From NCBI GenBank assembly GCA_030576275.1, contig JALIBN010000028.1, forward strand, positions 68,952-132,951: DNA of 64,000 nt. The letters run 5' to 3'. Shown in pieces: positions 8,896 through 18,244 of this stretch; within the stretch, counting starts at the first letter, position 1; every line of letters starts with the position of its first letter. The DNA is from Pseudomonadota bacterium. Its GTDB lineage: Bacteria; Pseudomonadota; Gammaproteobacteria; Nitrosococcales; Methylophagaceae. The notes beneath the pieces were generated by a model, which was not told the origin of the DNA, did not search any database, and worked only from the letters and a program-made list of their open reading frames with translations. Made by a program: the position numbers and the translations under genes.

Positions 8896-9637
8896 AACGT
8901 CTAGTTTTATCGATACCCAATATAAGTTTGCAGCCTTCCTGCGTGATCCTGATAACCAACCAGTGCCTGACAACATAGAACCCAGGCGCATGGCTATTTA
9001 TCGTGAACTTTTTTACAACAATATTGAAGGCTTTATCGCCAATGGCTTTCCGGTATTAAGGCAAATCACCACAGATGACGCTTGGCACAGTATGATTCGT
9101 GATTTCATGATAAAACACCACTGTAAAACGCCCTTGTTTCATAAGATTGGCCGTGAATTTATGGCTTACCTTGAAAATGATCGTGACAATACCGATGATC
9201 CTATTTTCATTCAAGAGCTAGCACATTATGAATGGGTAGAATTAGCATTGAGTGTTTTAGATAATGAGGTAAAATACTCAAAGATCAATCCAAACCAAGA
9301 CATCTTAGACATTAGTTTTAAAACATCGCCACTCGCATGGCCTTTAGTTTACAACTATCCTGTTCATCAGATTGATTCCGACTTTCAGCCCAATGAAGCA
9401 AGCACCATCCCCGTTCACTTACTTGTCTATCGTAACAAAGAGGATAGCATCACATTTTTGGAATTAAACCCTGTAAGCGCACGCCTTATCAATTTACTTA
9501 ATGAAGGACTAACAGGCCAAATGGCAGCAGAAACAGTTGCTAGTGAATTACAACATCCTAACCCACAAGTTGTAATTGATGGTGCCCGTGCCTTGATTGA
9601 TGACTGGTTACAACGTGAAATATTAATTACAAACTAG
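8879..9637 (+). CDS. DUF2063 family partner of the DUF692 oxygenase (BufC/HvfC-like)
   Basis: A 252-residue protein whose N-terminal half is the DUF2063 domain (annotated elsewhere as putative DNA-binding). Segments such as RRMAIYRELFYNNIEGFIANGFPVL and ELAHYEWVELAL are characteristic. In MNIO systems the equivalent protein (MbnC, BufC, HvfC) is the partner that presents the precursor peptide to the oxygenase. The C-terminal half, roughly residues 150-245, has the winged-helix-like profile expected for leader binding. It overlaps the DUF692 gene by 17 bases. No terminator is obvious on its strand within the 115 bases before the eda stop. Confidence 0.8.
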   Translation: MSQQPKTSSFIDTQYKFAAFLRDPDNQPVPDNIEPRRMAIYRELFYNNIEGFIANGFPVLRQITTDDAWHSMIRDFMIKHHCKTPLFHKIGREFMAYLENDRDNTDDPIFIQELAHYEWVELALSVLDNEVKYSKINPNQDILDISFKTSPLAWPLVYNYPVHQIDSDFQPNEASTIPVHLLVYRNKEDSITFLELNPVSARLINLLNEGLTGQMAAETVASELQHPNPQVVIDGARALIDDWLQREILITN

Positions 9638-9682
9638 ACGTTTATATAACAAAGAAACATATTTAAAAATAAGCTCCGCAAC

Positions 9683-9731
9683 AAAAAAAGGGCAGAGAGC
9701 CCCCGAGATATTGACTCGATGCTCCCAGCCC
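9683..9731 (-). terminator. Rho-independent terminator of edd-eda
   Basis: Three stacked helices: GGGC (9690-9693) with GCCC (9728-9731), GAGC with GCTC, and CGAG with CTCG closing a 7-base loop. On the minus strand the structure is followed directly by seven T. It lies about 20 bases past the eda stop codon. The plus-strand DUF2063 gene has no comparable T run here. Confidence 0.85.
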
Positions 9732-9751
9732 CTCTTTGGCGAAGAGATGAA

Positions 9752-10384
9752 CTAGCTAGTTGCTAATTGAACCGCTTCAGCTGATAAACGGGTAATTTCA
9801 TCCCAGTTTTCATCATCTACTAAATTTGCCGCACACATCCAAGAACCACCTACACACGCCACATTTGGCAAGCTATAGTATTCTTTAACATTCTTTTGGC
9901 TTACGCCGCCAGTTGGGCAAAATGTAATTTGTGGAATCGGTGCGCCAATTGATTTTAGCATTGGCACGCCACCCGCTGCTTCTGCAGGGAAAAACTTCAT
10001 TGCAGTAATACCTTTTTCTAGCAAACGCATTGCATCACTAGGATTAGCAATACCTGGTAATAAAGGCACGCCAGTTGCTAGAGCGGCATCAATTAATTTA
10101 TCTGTTGTGCCTGGGCTCACAATAAATTGCGCGCCAGCTTCAATTGCGGCGTTCAATGTTTCGATATTAATGATAGTACCTGCGCCGACTATAGCATCTG
10201 GTACTTCTGCTTTAATACGTCTAATAGATTCAAGAGCTGCTGGCGTACGTAAGGTAATTTCTAATACTTTCAATCCACCTTTAACCAAAGCTTTGGCTAA
10301 TGGCACTGCATGTTCAACGTTATTAATAACCATCACCGGTACAATTGGTGAGATAGTCATAATTTCTTTAATGGTTAGGCTCAT
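9752..10384 (-). CDS. eda: 2-dehydro-3-deoxy-phosphogluconate (KDPG) aldolase
   Basis: A 210-residue class I aldolase that splits KDPG into pyruvate and glyceraldehyde 3-phosphate, the last step of the Entner-Doudoroff route. The Schiff-base lysine is K130 in MKFFPAEAAGG and the catalytic glutamate is E42 in LEITLRTPAAL. Length matches the family (about 213). It lies 30 bases after edd on the same strand and ends at a strong terminator, so edd-eda is a two-gene operon. In RuMP-cycle methylotrophs this pair provides cleavage of KDPG; whether that applies here is inference. Confidence 0.96.
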   Translation of the reverse strand: MSLTIKEIMTISPIVPVMVINNVEHAVPLAKALVKGGLKVLEITLRTPAALESIRRIKAEVPDAIVGAGTIINIETLNAAIEAGAQFIVSPGTTDKLIDAALATGVPLLPGIANPSDAMRLLEKGITAMKFFPAEAAGGVPMLKSIGAPIPQITFCPTGGVSQKNVKEYYSLPNVACVGGSWMCAANLVDDENWDEITRLSAEAVQLATS

Positions 10385-10414
10385 TGTGTTTTTTCCAAAA
10401 TTTTAAATAATTAT

Positions 10415-12238
10415 TTATTCAGCGTTAAACATGTTGATAGCACCAGTTTCAGCTGATGAAACACCACGACGGAAACTATCAAATAATTCTCGTCCCATAC
10501 CATAATGATGCTCGACGCTACCTTTAATGCATTGTGTGCGATTATTAAATACTTCGTCATCAATCAAGATATTTAAATCGCCCGTTTGTGTATTTAAATG
10601 CAACATATCACCGGTACGAACACGGGTTAATGGACCACCGATTTCACTTTCTGGACACATATGGATAGCTGAAGGTACTTTACCTGATGCACCAGACATA
10701 CGACCATCAGTCACAATCGCCACATGGAAACCTTTATCCTGTAACACTCCTAATAATGGCGTCAATTTGTGTAGTTCAGGCATACCGTTCGCTTTAGGAC
10801 CTTGGAAACGTAGCACTACAATAAGATCTTTGTCCATTTCACCACGTTTGAATGCTGCCACTACATCGTCTTGGTCATCAAACACCATCGCTGGTGCTTC
10901 TACAATTTGATGTTCTTCAGAAACTGCAGAAATCTTCGACATACCACGACCTAAATTACCGTGAATCAAATGCAAGCCACCCGTAGTTGAGAATGGCTCA
11001 TCAATCGTGCCGATAACGCTAAGATCTAAGGATTTACCCGGACCTTCTTCCCAGATCAATTTACCTTCAATTAGTTTTGGTTCTTGCGTATAGGTATTCA
11101 TGCCACGCTTTGATGCGACAGTCATAATATCTTCGTGCAGTAAGCCTTTTGATAACAATTCACCAATCAATACGCCCATACCACCTGCGGCTTGGAAATG
11201 ATTGATATCTGCATCACCATTAGGATAAATTCGCGTAAGTAATGGAATAATTCTAGTAATCTTGTCGAAATCATCCCAATTAATACTGATACCTGCGGCA
11301 CGGGCGATAGCCACTAAATGCATGGTATGGTTTGTTGAGCCACCTGTTGCCATCAAGCCTATCATGGCATTGACGATAGCTTTTTCATCAATCATATGGC
11401 CGATTGGGCGGAAATCATCGCCCATAGCGGTATATTGCAATACGTGTTCAGTAGCACTTGCCGTCAAGGCATCGCGTAATGGCGTGTTAGGGTTAACAAA
11501 TGAACTACCAGGTAAATGTAGCCCCATCATTTCAACCATCATTTGGTTGCTATTTGCCGTACCATAAAAAGTACATGTCCCAGCACTATGATAAGACTCG
11601 GATTCTGCTTTCAAAAGTTCATCACGGCCCACTTTTCCTTCGGCATAAAGCTGACGAATACGGACTTTTTCTTTGTTTGGCAGGCCACTTGGCATTGGGC
11701 CACCAGGTACGAAGATCGCAGGTAAGTGACCGAAGCTCAATGCTGAAATCAATAATCCCGGCACGATTTTGTCACAAATACCTAAAAACAAAGCCCCATC
11801 AAACATATTATGACTTAGGCCAATTGCTGATGCCATCGCAATAACATCGCGACTAAATAGCGATAGTTCCATGCCCGGCTGACCTTGTGTTACTCCATCA
11901 CACATAGCAGGTACACCACCAGCAAATTGTGCGACGCCGCCGGCTAAAAGTGCCGTTCTTTTGATTAAATCCGGGTAGTTTTTATAAGGCTGATGTGCTG
12001 ACAACATGTCATTATAGGCAGAGATGATGCCGATGTTAGCTTTAACATTGGCAGATAAATCCGCTTTTTCACCGACAGTGCTAGCAGCAAAACCATGAAC
12101 CAAATTGCCACATTCTAATTTAGCCCGATGAGGCCCAGTTTCAACTGCGGCATCAATTCTTGCTAAGTAGGACGCACGACCCACACGGCTTCGCTCAATT
12201 ATGTCGTTAGTAACTGCTTCTAATACTGGATGAACCAT
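10415..12238 (-). CDS. edd: Phosphogluconate dehydratase
   Basis: A 607-residue dehydratase of the IlvD/Edd family, converting 6-phosphogluconate to KDPG with an Fe-S cluster. The family motifs [33 protein letters not shown] and [16 protein letters not shown] are present, carrying the cluster cysteines. The C-terminal [17 protein letters not shown] is also typical. Length is as expected (about 603). The gene leads the edd-eda operon. A 9-bp inverted repeat lies 20-44 bases upstream of its ATG, a good place for a repressor. No zwf or pgl gene is nearby in this window. Confidence 0.97.
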   Translation of the reverse strand: MVHPVLEAVTNDIIERSRVGRASYLARIDAAVETGPHRAKLECGNLVHGFAASTVGEKADLSANVKANIGIISAYNDMLSAHQPYKNYPDLIKRTALLAGGVAQFAGGVPAMCDGVTQGQPGMELSLFSRDVIAMASAIGLSHNMFDGALFLGICDKIVPGLLISALSFGHLPAIFVPGGPMPSGLPNKEKVRIRQLYAEGKVGRDELLKAESESYHSAGTCTFYGTANSNQMMVEMMGLHLPGSSFVNPNTPLRDALTASATEHVLQYTAMGDDFRPIGHMIDEKAIVNAMIGLMATGGSTNHTMHLVAIARAAGISINWDDFDKITRIIPLLTRIYPNGDADINHFQAAGGMGVLIGELLSKGLLHEDIMTVASKRGMNTYTQEPKLIEGKLIWEEGPGKSLDLSVIGTIDEPFSTTGGLHLIHGNLGRGMSKISAVSEEHQIVEAPAMVFDDQDDVVAAFKRGEMDKDLIVVLRFQGPKANGMPELHKLTPLLGVLQDKGFHVAIVTDGRMSGASGKVPSAIHMCPESEIGGPLTRVRTGDMLHLNTQTGDLNILIDDEVFNNRTQCIKGSVEHHYGMGRELFDSFRRGVSSAETGAINMFNAE

Positions 12239-12911
12239 AGGTATTTCTCTCTCTCTGTTTTGCTTGATTTAAACAAGCAAAATTCTCGTTATGTAAGGTT
12301 GAATAAAAGCTAAACCCGCTATAAATTTTAAAATTGATCTGACATTCTAACTCGAATGGGCTTTTTTCGCACGATTAGCCATTCAAAATTATCAGTTTTC
12401 TCTGTAGCAACATTCATCATTTATCATAATGAAGACAACTTGAGACACGATGACTATCAGCAGAAACAAGGCTATTCTTGATGATTATCTTGTTTCACAC
12501 AACGACATAATATCAGAATAATCTATTGCTATACCTAAGCTGATCAGGCTTGATATAATTGCATTACCTGCTAATACACCGAGCAAAATAATTCCGACTA
12601 CTAAGCCGTTTCACCTTTTCGTGATTAACTTGCGAATGGCAATATCAGTGTTCTGATAAAGACAGAAAAAAATATCCCAACTCAAACTAAAGCTAAAATA
12701 TGAGCGCCACTCACTAAAACTAAGATCAACCATTAATTATACGGTTATGATGATATTTTTGGGAGAATTCGTCATCACAACAACTTAGTCGTTCACTAAC
12801 TGTGAGCATACTATATGACACATAAATCCAAAAATTTAATGTATGATTGTAAGCGATATTTACATTAACAATAATATAGTTAAATCATACATTTTAGGTA
12901 GCAAAATTATA
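12239..12911. other. 673-base divergent intergenic region between edd and trmB
   Basis: No supported gene lies here. The edd-proximal end holds a perfect 9-bp inverted repeat (12258-12282). A second, looser inverted repeat, GAAACAAG at 12463-12470 and CTTGTTTC at 12489-12496, is separated by 18 bases. The rest is AT-rich with no open frame of convincing length or ribosome site. It must contain the promoters for both edd and trmB, but I could not place them with confidence. Confidence 0.5.
12258..12282. promoter_or_regulatory. Perfect inverted repeat upstream of edd, candidate operator
   Basis: TTTTGCTTG and CAAGCAAAA form 9-bp arms separated by seven bases (ATTTAAA). The element starts 20 bases before the edd ATG, just upstream of the GA-rich ribosome site. 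It does not match the HexR consensus that I know. It may be the site of a sugar-responsive repressor or a hairpin in the leader RNA. Confidence 0.45.
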
Positions 12912-13598
12912 ATGATTGAAGGGAAACCACTTCGTACCGTGCGTAGCTTTGTCCGCCGTGAAGGACGCTTAACGCAGGGACAACAGCGCGCTATCGATGA
13001 GCTTTGGCCGCAATTCGCCATTGATGAAGCTGACTCAATGATTGATCTCAATCAACTTTTTGGTCGTGATGCACCGAAAGTATTGGAAATAGGTTTTGGT
13101 AATGGCGCTACGCTTGCTCAAATGGCCGCTGAACAACCTGAACAGGACTTTTTAGGTGTTGAAGTACATAGGCCTGGTGTAGGCCAGTTGTTAAAGGCGA
13201 TTGATCAACAAGGTTTAACTAATTTACGTGTTGCCTGTACCGATGCTGTCGAATTACTTAATCACCGGATTGCTGATAATGCATTAGATCGTGTGCAGCT
13301 CTATTTCCCTGATCCATGGCACAAAAAACGTCACCATAAACGTCGTATTATTCAACCCAAGTTTGTCGATATTTTAGCCTCTAAAATAAAACCGGGTGGT
13401 CATTTGCATATGGCGACGGATTGGCAACATTATGCTGAACAGATGTTAGAAGATTTATCTAATAGTGATAAATTTATAAATTGCGCTGACAGCACAGGAT
13501 ATATCCCGCGCCCAGGTTATCGTCCACTCACCAAATTTGAGCAGCGAGGCCATAAATTAGGCCATGGCGTGTGGGATCTACTATTTAAACGCCGTTAA
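12912..13598 (+). CDS. trmB: tRNA (guanine-N7-)-methyltransferase
   Basis: A 228-residue SAM-dependent enzyme that makes m7G46 in tRNA. The SAM site EIGFGNGA, the following FLGVEVHRPGVG, and the catalytic LYFPDPWHKKRHHKRR segment are all clear. A longer frame opens at 12843, but its extra 23 residues (rich in I, N and K) are unlike the family, whereas the ATG at 12912 starts MIEGKPLRTVRSFVRREGR, the usual N-terminus, so I chose it. It stands alone, 81 bases ahead of the FadL-like gene. Confidence 0.93.
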   Translation: MIEGKPLRTVRSFVRREGRLTQGQQRAIDELWPQFAIDEADSMIDLNQLFGRDAPKVLEIGFGNGATLAQMAAEQPEQDFLGVEVHRPGVGQLLKAIDQQGLTNLRVACTDAVELLNHRIADNALDRVQLYFPDPWHKKRHHKRRIIQPKFVDILASKIKPGGHLHMATDWQHYAEQMLEDLSNSDKFINCADSTGYIPRPGYRPLTKFEQRGHKLGHGVWDLLFKRR

Positions 13599-13679
13599 GT
13601 AACGTAATTAAACTTGCAGCATCAGCATGCTTAAGCTAGTTTTCATTATATAACCATTCATTGAAGAGGAAAGCTGCGC

Positions 13680-15053
13680 ATGGCACAGCACTATAAATTA
13701 AAACTTGGCAGCTTTTTAATTGCCTCAACACTTAGCTCACTGAGCTATGCCTCTGGTTTTGCGATTATCGAACAAAGTATTACTGGTCTAGGCCGTGCTT
13801 TTGCAGGTAGTGCCGCAGTTGCTGATGATGCAAGCACCATATTTTTTAATCCGGCAGGCTTAACTTATTTATCGCACTCTGAATTTTCTACCGGTCTAAA
13901 TTTCATAAAGCCTGAAAGTGACTTTAACAATGAAGGTTCGACCCTGCCATCAACTCTTGGTGGCACAGCAATAACTGGCAATGGAGATAATGGCGGCAAA
14001 CTTGCTCTTGTCCCGAATCTCTATTATGCACACCGACTTAATGACCGCATGGTTGCTGGCATTGGTATTGTTGCACCTTTTGGCTTAGTAACTGATTATG
14101 ATGATAATTGGGTAGGCCGATATCATGCCGTTAAATCTGATTTGAAAACTGTTAATATCAATCCATCATTTGCATTTCAAACAACTGAAAAATTGTCATT
14201 AGGTTTTGGTATCAACCTACAATATGCTGATCTTGAGCTTACGCAAGCAGTTGATTTTGGTGCTGCCTGTGCTTCTACAGCAGTGAGTACAAATCCAGCA
14301 ATTACAACTCCTCTCAAAGAATTAGCACTAGAATGTGCGGATCCTCAGGCTCATGATGGTAAAGCAAAAATAACGGCTGATGATTGGAGCTGGGGCTATA
14401 ATCTTGGTTTAATATTTCAAGCAACCGATGCAACACGAATTGCCTTAGCATACCGCTCAAAGATCTCTCATCACCTACACGGAAAGGGAACCTTTGATAT
14501 ACCCGATAATGGCGCAGTTCAAACTGTGGCAAACATCGCTGGTTTTGCCAACGGTGATACAGATGGCAAAGTTACCTTACCAGAAACGGCCTCTTTTGCC
14601 GTTCACCACCAAATTAATAATAAATGGGCCATCATGGGTGATGCCAGTTGGACACGATGGAGTCGCTTCCAAGATTTAACAATTAACTCAACCGATTCTG
14701 TACGTCTCAATAGTAGCAAGGAAGAAAAATGGGACAATAATATGCGCTATGGTCTAGGCCTTACTTACATTCATAACGATACTTGGACATTCCGAGGCGG
14801 TATTGCTTATGATCAAACACCTGTTTCAGATCAATATCGAACACCACGCATTCCAGATGAAGATCGTAAATGGCTGGCAATAGGTGCTAGCTATAAATAT
14901 TCAGATAACATTACCCTCGATGCTGGCTATACCCATATCTTTGTCAGCGATCCGTCAGTTAATGACACAGATGATAATGGTTACACATTAAAAGGTAACT
15001 ACAATGCCAGTGTTGATATTCTAGGCATGCAAATGCGCTGGTTATTCTTGTAA
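13680..15053 (+). CDS. FadL/OmpP1/TodX-family outer-membrane transport protein
   Basis: A 457-residue outer-membrane beta-barrel of the family that takes up long-chain fatty acids and other hydrophobic compounds. It has a signal peptide ending near ASTLSSLSYA, and the mature N-terminus SGFAIIEQSITGLGRAFAG carries the family's hatch-forming motif, followed by DDASTIFFNPAGLTYL. The C-terminus ends in an aromatic/hydrophobic strand (MQMRWLFL), as barrel proteins do. An acyl-CoA ligase follows after four bases, suggesting uptake coupled to activation. The substrate cannot be read from sequence. Confidence 0.9.
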   Translation: MAQHYKLKLGSFLIASTLSSLSYASGFAIIEQSITGLGRAFAGSAAVADDASTIFFNPAGLTYLSHSEFSTGLNFIKPESDFNNEGSTLPSTLGGTAITGNGDNGGKLALVPNLYYAHRLNDRMVAGIGIVAPFGLVTDYDDNWVGRYHAVKSDLKTVNINPSFAFQTTEKLSLGFGINLQYADLELTQAVDFGAACASTAVSTNPAITTPLKELALECADPQAHDGKAKITADDWSWGYNLGLIFQATDATRIALAYRSKISHHLHGKGTFDIPDNGAVQTVANIAGFANGDTDGKVTLPETASFAVHHQINNKWAIMGDASWTRWSRFQDLTINSTDSVRLNSSKEEKWDNNMRYGLGLTYIHNDTWTFRGGIAYDQTPVSDQYRTPRIPDEDRKWLAIGASYKYSDNITLDAGYTHIFVSDPSVNDTDDNGYTLKGNYNASVDILGMQMRWLFL

Positions 15054-15057
15054 GGTC

Positions 15058-16917
15058 ATGGTTTATCCCATGACTGTCACAACGAAGACCGATTTCATAC
15101 CACCAGAAAACTCGGTAGTCATTTCGACGCATAATGATTCCATTCCACCAGAACAAGCTGGAACACTCTATGGTTTATTTCAAGAACGGCTAAAACGCAG
15201 TCCTCAACATATCGCCTACCGTAGCTATTCTAATTCACGAAAAGAATGGTATGACATTTCTTGGCAGGAAGTAGCAATACAGGTTGCACGCTGGCAAGAT
15301 GCCTTAGCCAAACAAAATTTAGCTGTTGGTGATCGCGTTGCAATTAACTTAAAAAACTGTAAAGAATGGGTGTTTTTTGATCAAGCAGCAATGGGATTAG
15401 GGCTGGTTGTCGTTCCTTTATATCCAGATGATCGACCGGACAGCGTTGCTTATATCTTGCAAGATGCCGATGTTAAGCTACTCTTTTTACAAAATTCAGC
15501 TCAGTGGAAACGGTTAGAACCATCTCTCACGGAAGCGCATCATCTTCAACGCGTCATTATTAATAACCTTAATGATGAGGTATTATCCGAACCTGCTATC
15601 TATGCGAAAGACTGGTTGCCAAGCAATAGTGGAGGCATACAGGTATGCAATGCAAAACCCGAACAATTAGCATCGATCATATACACTTCCGGTACAACTG
15701 GCCGTCCTAAAGGCGTTATGCTGAGTCACTACAACATGTTATCTGTGGCCGCTAGCTCATTACAATATATTGATGTATTACCTAGTGATATATTTTTATC
15801 TTTTTTACCGTTGTCTCATACTTTGGAGCGAACTGCAGGCTATTATTTACCGATGATGGCCGGTGCAACTGTTGCTTATGCTCGTGGTATTCCCCAGCTT
15901 GCAGATGATATGCAATATGTAAAACCAACCATCATGATTGCTGTACCGCGTATTTTTGAGCGAATTTATTGCCGATTAAAATCTCAATTATCAGCGAAGT
16001 CATTCATAGCAAAAGTTTTATTTCAAATTACGGTAACCACAGGCTGGTCGCGCTTTCAATATCAGCAAGGTCATTGCAGATGGCATCCTAGCTTTATGAT
16101 GTGGCCACTGCTTGAAAAGCTTGTAGCATCAAAAGTACAAGACCGGTTAGGCGGAAATATGCGCCTGATTGTTAGCGGTGGTGCAGCATTACCCCTGCCC
16201 GTCTCTAAATTATTCATTGGTCTTGGTTTTTGTTTATTACAAGGCTATGGTTTGACTGAAACCAGTCCCGTCATTAGTGTAAATAAGCCTGACAGTAATG
16301 ATCCAGCCAGTGTTGGAATACCTATTCCAGACGTTAGCGTTATGATCGGTGAAAATGATGAATTGTTGTCTCGTGGTCCAGGTAATATGCTAGGTTATTG
16401 GAATAATCACAAAGCCACTGCTCAAATCATTAATGCTGAAGGCTGGTTGCACACTGGCGATCAAGCACGTATCGGCAAAAATGGACATATCTACATAACT
16501 GGACGGATAAAAGATATTCTAATTTTAAGTAATGGTGAAAAGGTGCCGCCTAGCGATATTGAGGCAGCGATCTTGATGGACGATATCTTCGATCAAGCAT
16601 TGGTCGTAGGCGAAGGTCATTCGCATTTAGCAGCCCTGTTAGTACTTAATGCCGATCATTGGTTAAAGTTAGCCAAAGAGCATGGCTTAGATGCGTTTGA
16701 TCATAATAGCCTCGCTAATAAAGCTTTAAAGACTAACTTGACCCTACGTTTGAGAACTTTATTACATGACTTCCCTGCCTATGCAAAAATTCGTCGCGTC
16801 ACGCTAATGCTAGAACCTTGGACTATCGAAAATGATTTAATGACGCCAACTATGAAGATAAAACGAAGTAAAGTACTTAAGTTTCATCGAGCAGAAATAG
16901 AGAAAATGTATAGCTAA
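15058..16917 (+). CDS. AMP-dependent long-chain acyl-CoA synthetase
   Basis: A 619-residue adenylate-forming ligase. The P-loop motif YTSGTTGRPKGVMLSH (residues about 211-226), the QGYGLTETSPVIS motif, the GWLHTGDQA motif and the GRIKDILILSNGEKV hinge are all present. These place it with long-chain fatty acid-CoA ligases. It probably activates lipids brought in by the FadL-like porin four bases upstream. The start is uncertain: the ATG at 15058 is only two bases from the AAGG site, and the ATG at 15070 is rather far from it. FadD itself in E. coli is shorter and not co-located with fadL. Confidence 0.88.
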   Translation: MVYPMTVTTKTDFIPPENSVVISTHNDSIPPEQAGTLYGLFQERLKRSPQHIAYRSYSNSRKEWYDISWQEVAIQVARWQDALAKQNLAVGDRVAINLKNCKEWVFFDQAAMGLGLVVVPLYPDDRPDSVAYILQDADVKLLFLQNSAQWKRLEPSLTEAHHLQRVIINNLNDEVLSEPAIYAKDWLPSNSGGIQVCNAKPEQLASIIYTSGTTGRPKGVMLSHYNMLSVAASSLQYIDVLPSDIFLSFLPLSHTLERTAGYYLPMMAGATVAYARGIPQLADDMQYVKPTIMIAVPRIFERIYCRLKSQLSAKSFIAKVLFQITVTTGWSRFQYQQGHCRWHPSFMMWPLLEKLVASKVQDRLGGNMRLIVSGGAALPLPVSKLFIGLGFCLLQGYGLTETSPVISVNKPDSNDPASVGIPIPDVSVMIGENDELLSRGPGNMLGYWNNHKATAQIINAEGWLHTGDQARIGKNGHIYITGRIKDILILSNGEKVPPSDIEAAILMDDIFDQALVVGEGHSHLAALLVLNADHWLKLAKEHGLDAFDHNSLANKALKTNLTLRLRTLLHDFPAYAKIRRVTLMLEPWTIENDLMTPTMKIKRSKVLKFHRAEIEKMYS

Positions 16918-16964
16918 TTTAATAACAGCTTATAGTACAAATAATGTAATTCTATGCCGGTATT

Positions 16965-18230
16965 TTAAAGACGAGTTAACACTGCTTCAACGGTATGAAA
17001 CGATCCAAATACCAACACTCGGTCACCTTTCTTGGCATCGATCATTGCTTGGGCATAAGCCTCAATCACTGTTGAAAAAGGCCTGATTTTATCTTCATCT
17101 ATGATATTACTAAGCTGTGCTGCTAGTGTCTCACTCGTCATTCCCCTGCTTCCTTCAAGTCCAGCAACATACCAAACATCAATGACAGGTTTCAATATGG
17201 ATGCTACGGCGGCTACATCCTTGTCTTTCAACATTGATAGCACAGAAAATGTTTGTCCTTGGCAAGGTATTTCAACTAATAGTTTTGCTAAATTCTCTGC
17301 ACCTTGTTGATTATGCGTGACATCCAAAATGGTTGTAATCTCACCTTGAATTTGTTGGAATCGCCCTGCTAGCGTCACGGTTGTTAAACCTCTTGTGACG
17401 GCACTTTCAGAAATAACATAGCCTTGATGATTTAATAAACTAATAACCTGAAGTACAGCCGCAGCATTCTGAAGCTGATATTCTCCCATCAATGCTGGAA
17501 AAGGCAGGTTTTTCAATTGAGTATGGCTATTAGACCAATGCCATTGGTCTTTATTTACGACAATATTGAATTCACTACCCGCCAGATAAGTAGGTGATTG
17601 AAGTGAAGCCGAATAACTGATTAGACTCTGAGGCGGAATTTTTTCGGAGCAAACAACTGGTTTATCCCGCCGTATAACGCCCGCTTTTTCAAAACCAATA
17701 GCTTCGCGGTTAGTGCCTAACCAGGCAGTATGATCAAGGCTAATCGGCGTAATTAGAGCAATATCAGTATCAAAGATATTAACCGCGTCTAATCGACCAC
17801 CCATGCCGACTTCTAAAATGGCAATATCAATCTTGTTACGAATAAAAATATCGACAGCAGCTAAGGTTGCGAATTCAAAGTATGTCAGTGATATATCATC
17901 ACGCGCTTTATCTATACGATCAAAAGTTTCGCAGATCGTTTTATCATCACATGACTTGCCATCCATACAGATACGCTCGTTATACTGTAATAAATGCGGT
18001 GAAGTATAAGTACCAGTACGATAACCTGCTGCACGAAGAATCGAGTCCAGCATTGCCACCGAGGAACCCTTGCCATTCGTACCTGCAATTGTGAGCACAG
18101 TAAAAGGTAGCTTTGAAATACCGCCGAGCTGTTGCCATACCTGACCTACTCGCTCTAGGCCTGGATCAACTTCGGTAAAATGGAGTGACTCTTGCCACTT
18201 TAACCATTGTGGCAGAGTTTGAAAACGCAT
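16965..18230 (-). CDS. folC: Bifunctional dihydrofolate synthase / folylpolyglutamate synthase
   Basis: A 421-residue Mur-ligase-fold enzyme that adds glutamate to dihydropteroate and to folates. The ATP-binding VLTIAGTNGKGSSVAML is at residues 43-59, followed by TYTSPHLLQYNERI and LEVGMGGRLDAVNIFD. The C-terminal domain carries ILDVTHNQQGAENLA and ends in VFGSFHTVEAVL. It lies 14 bases after accD and is the last gene of the trp-accD-folC run. The accD-folC order is widely conserved. SPOR or cvpA genes that often follow in other species are absent here, since a convergent acyl-CoA ligase occupies the next interval. Confidence 0.96.
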   Translation of the reverse strand: MRFQTLPQWLKWQESLHFTEVDPGLERVGQVWQQLGGISKLPFTVLTIAGTNGKGSSVAMLDSILRAAGYRTGTYTSPHLLQYNERICMDGKSCDDKTICETFDRIDKARDDISLTYFEFATLAAVDIFIRNKIDIAILEVGMGGRLDAVNIFDTDIALITPISLDHTAWLGTNREAIGFEKAGVIRRDKPVVCSEKIPPQSLISYSASLQSPTYLAGSEFNIVVNKDQWHWSNSHTQLKNLPFPALMGEYQLQNAAAVLQVISLLNHQGYVISESAVTRGLTTVTLAGRFQQIQGEITTILDVTHNQQGAENLAKLLVEIPCQGQTFSVLSMLKDKDVAAVASILKPVIDVWYVAGLEGSRGMTSETLAAQLSNIIDEDKIRPFSTVIEAYAQAMIDAKKGDRVLVFGSFHTVEAVLTRL

Positions 18231-18244
18231 CGATTCAGACGGTC

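Noticed and set aside
9719-9766. A 15-codon plus-strand frame ending in cysteine, downstream of the DUF2063 gene, considered as a precursor peptide
   Set aside because: It lies inside the edd-eda terminator and the end of eda, has no ribosome site and is too short to hold leader and core.
12239-12911. Small RNA or riboswitch in the edd-trmB gap
   Set aside because: The inverted repeats are too loose or too small to support a known RNA family, and no terminator ends such a transcript.
12843-12911. N-terminal extension of TrmB
   Set aside because: The 23 extra residues are low-complexity and absent from the family; the ATG at 12912 gives the normal start.
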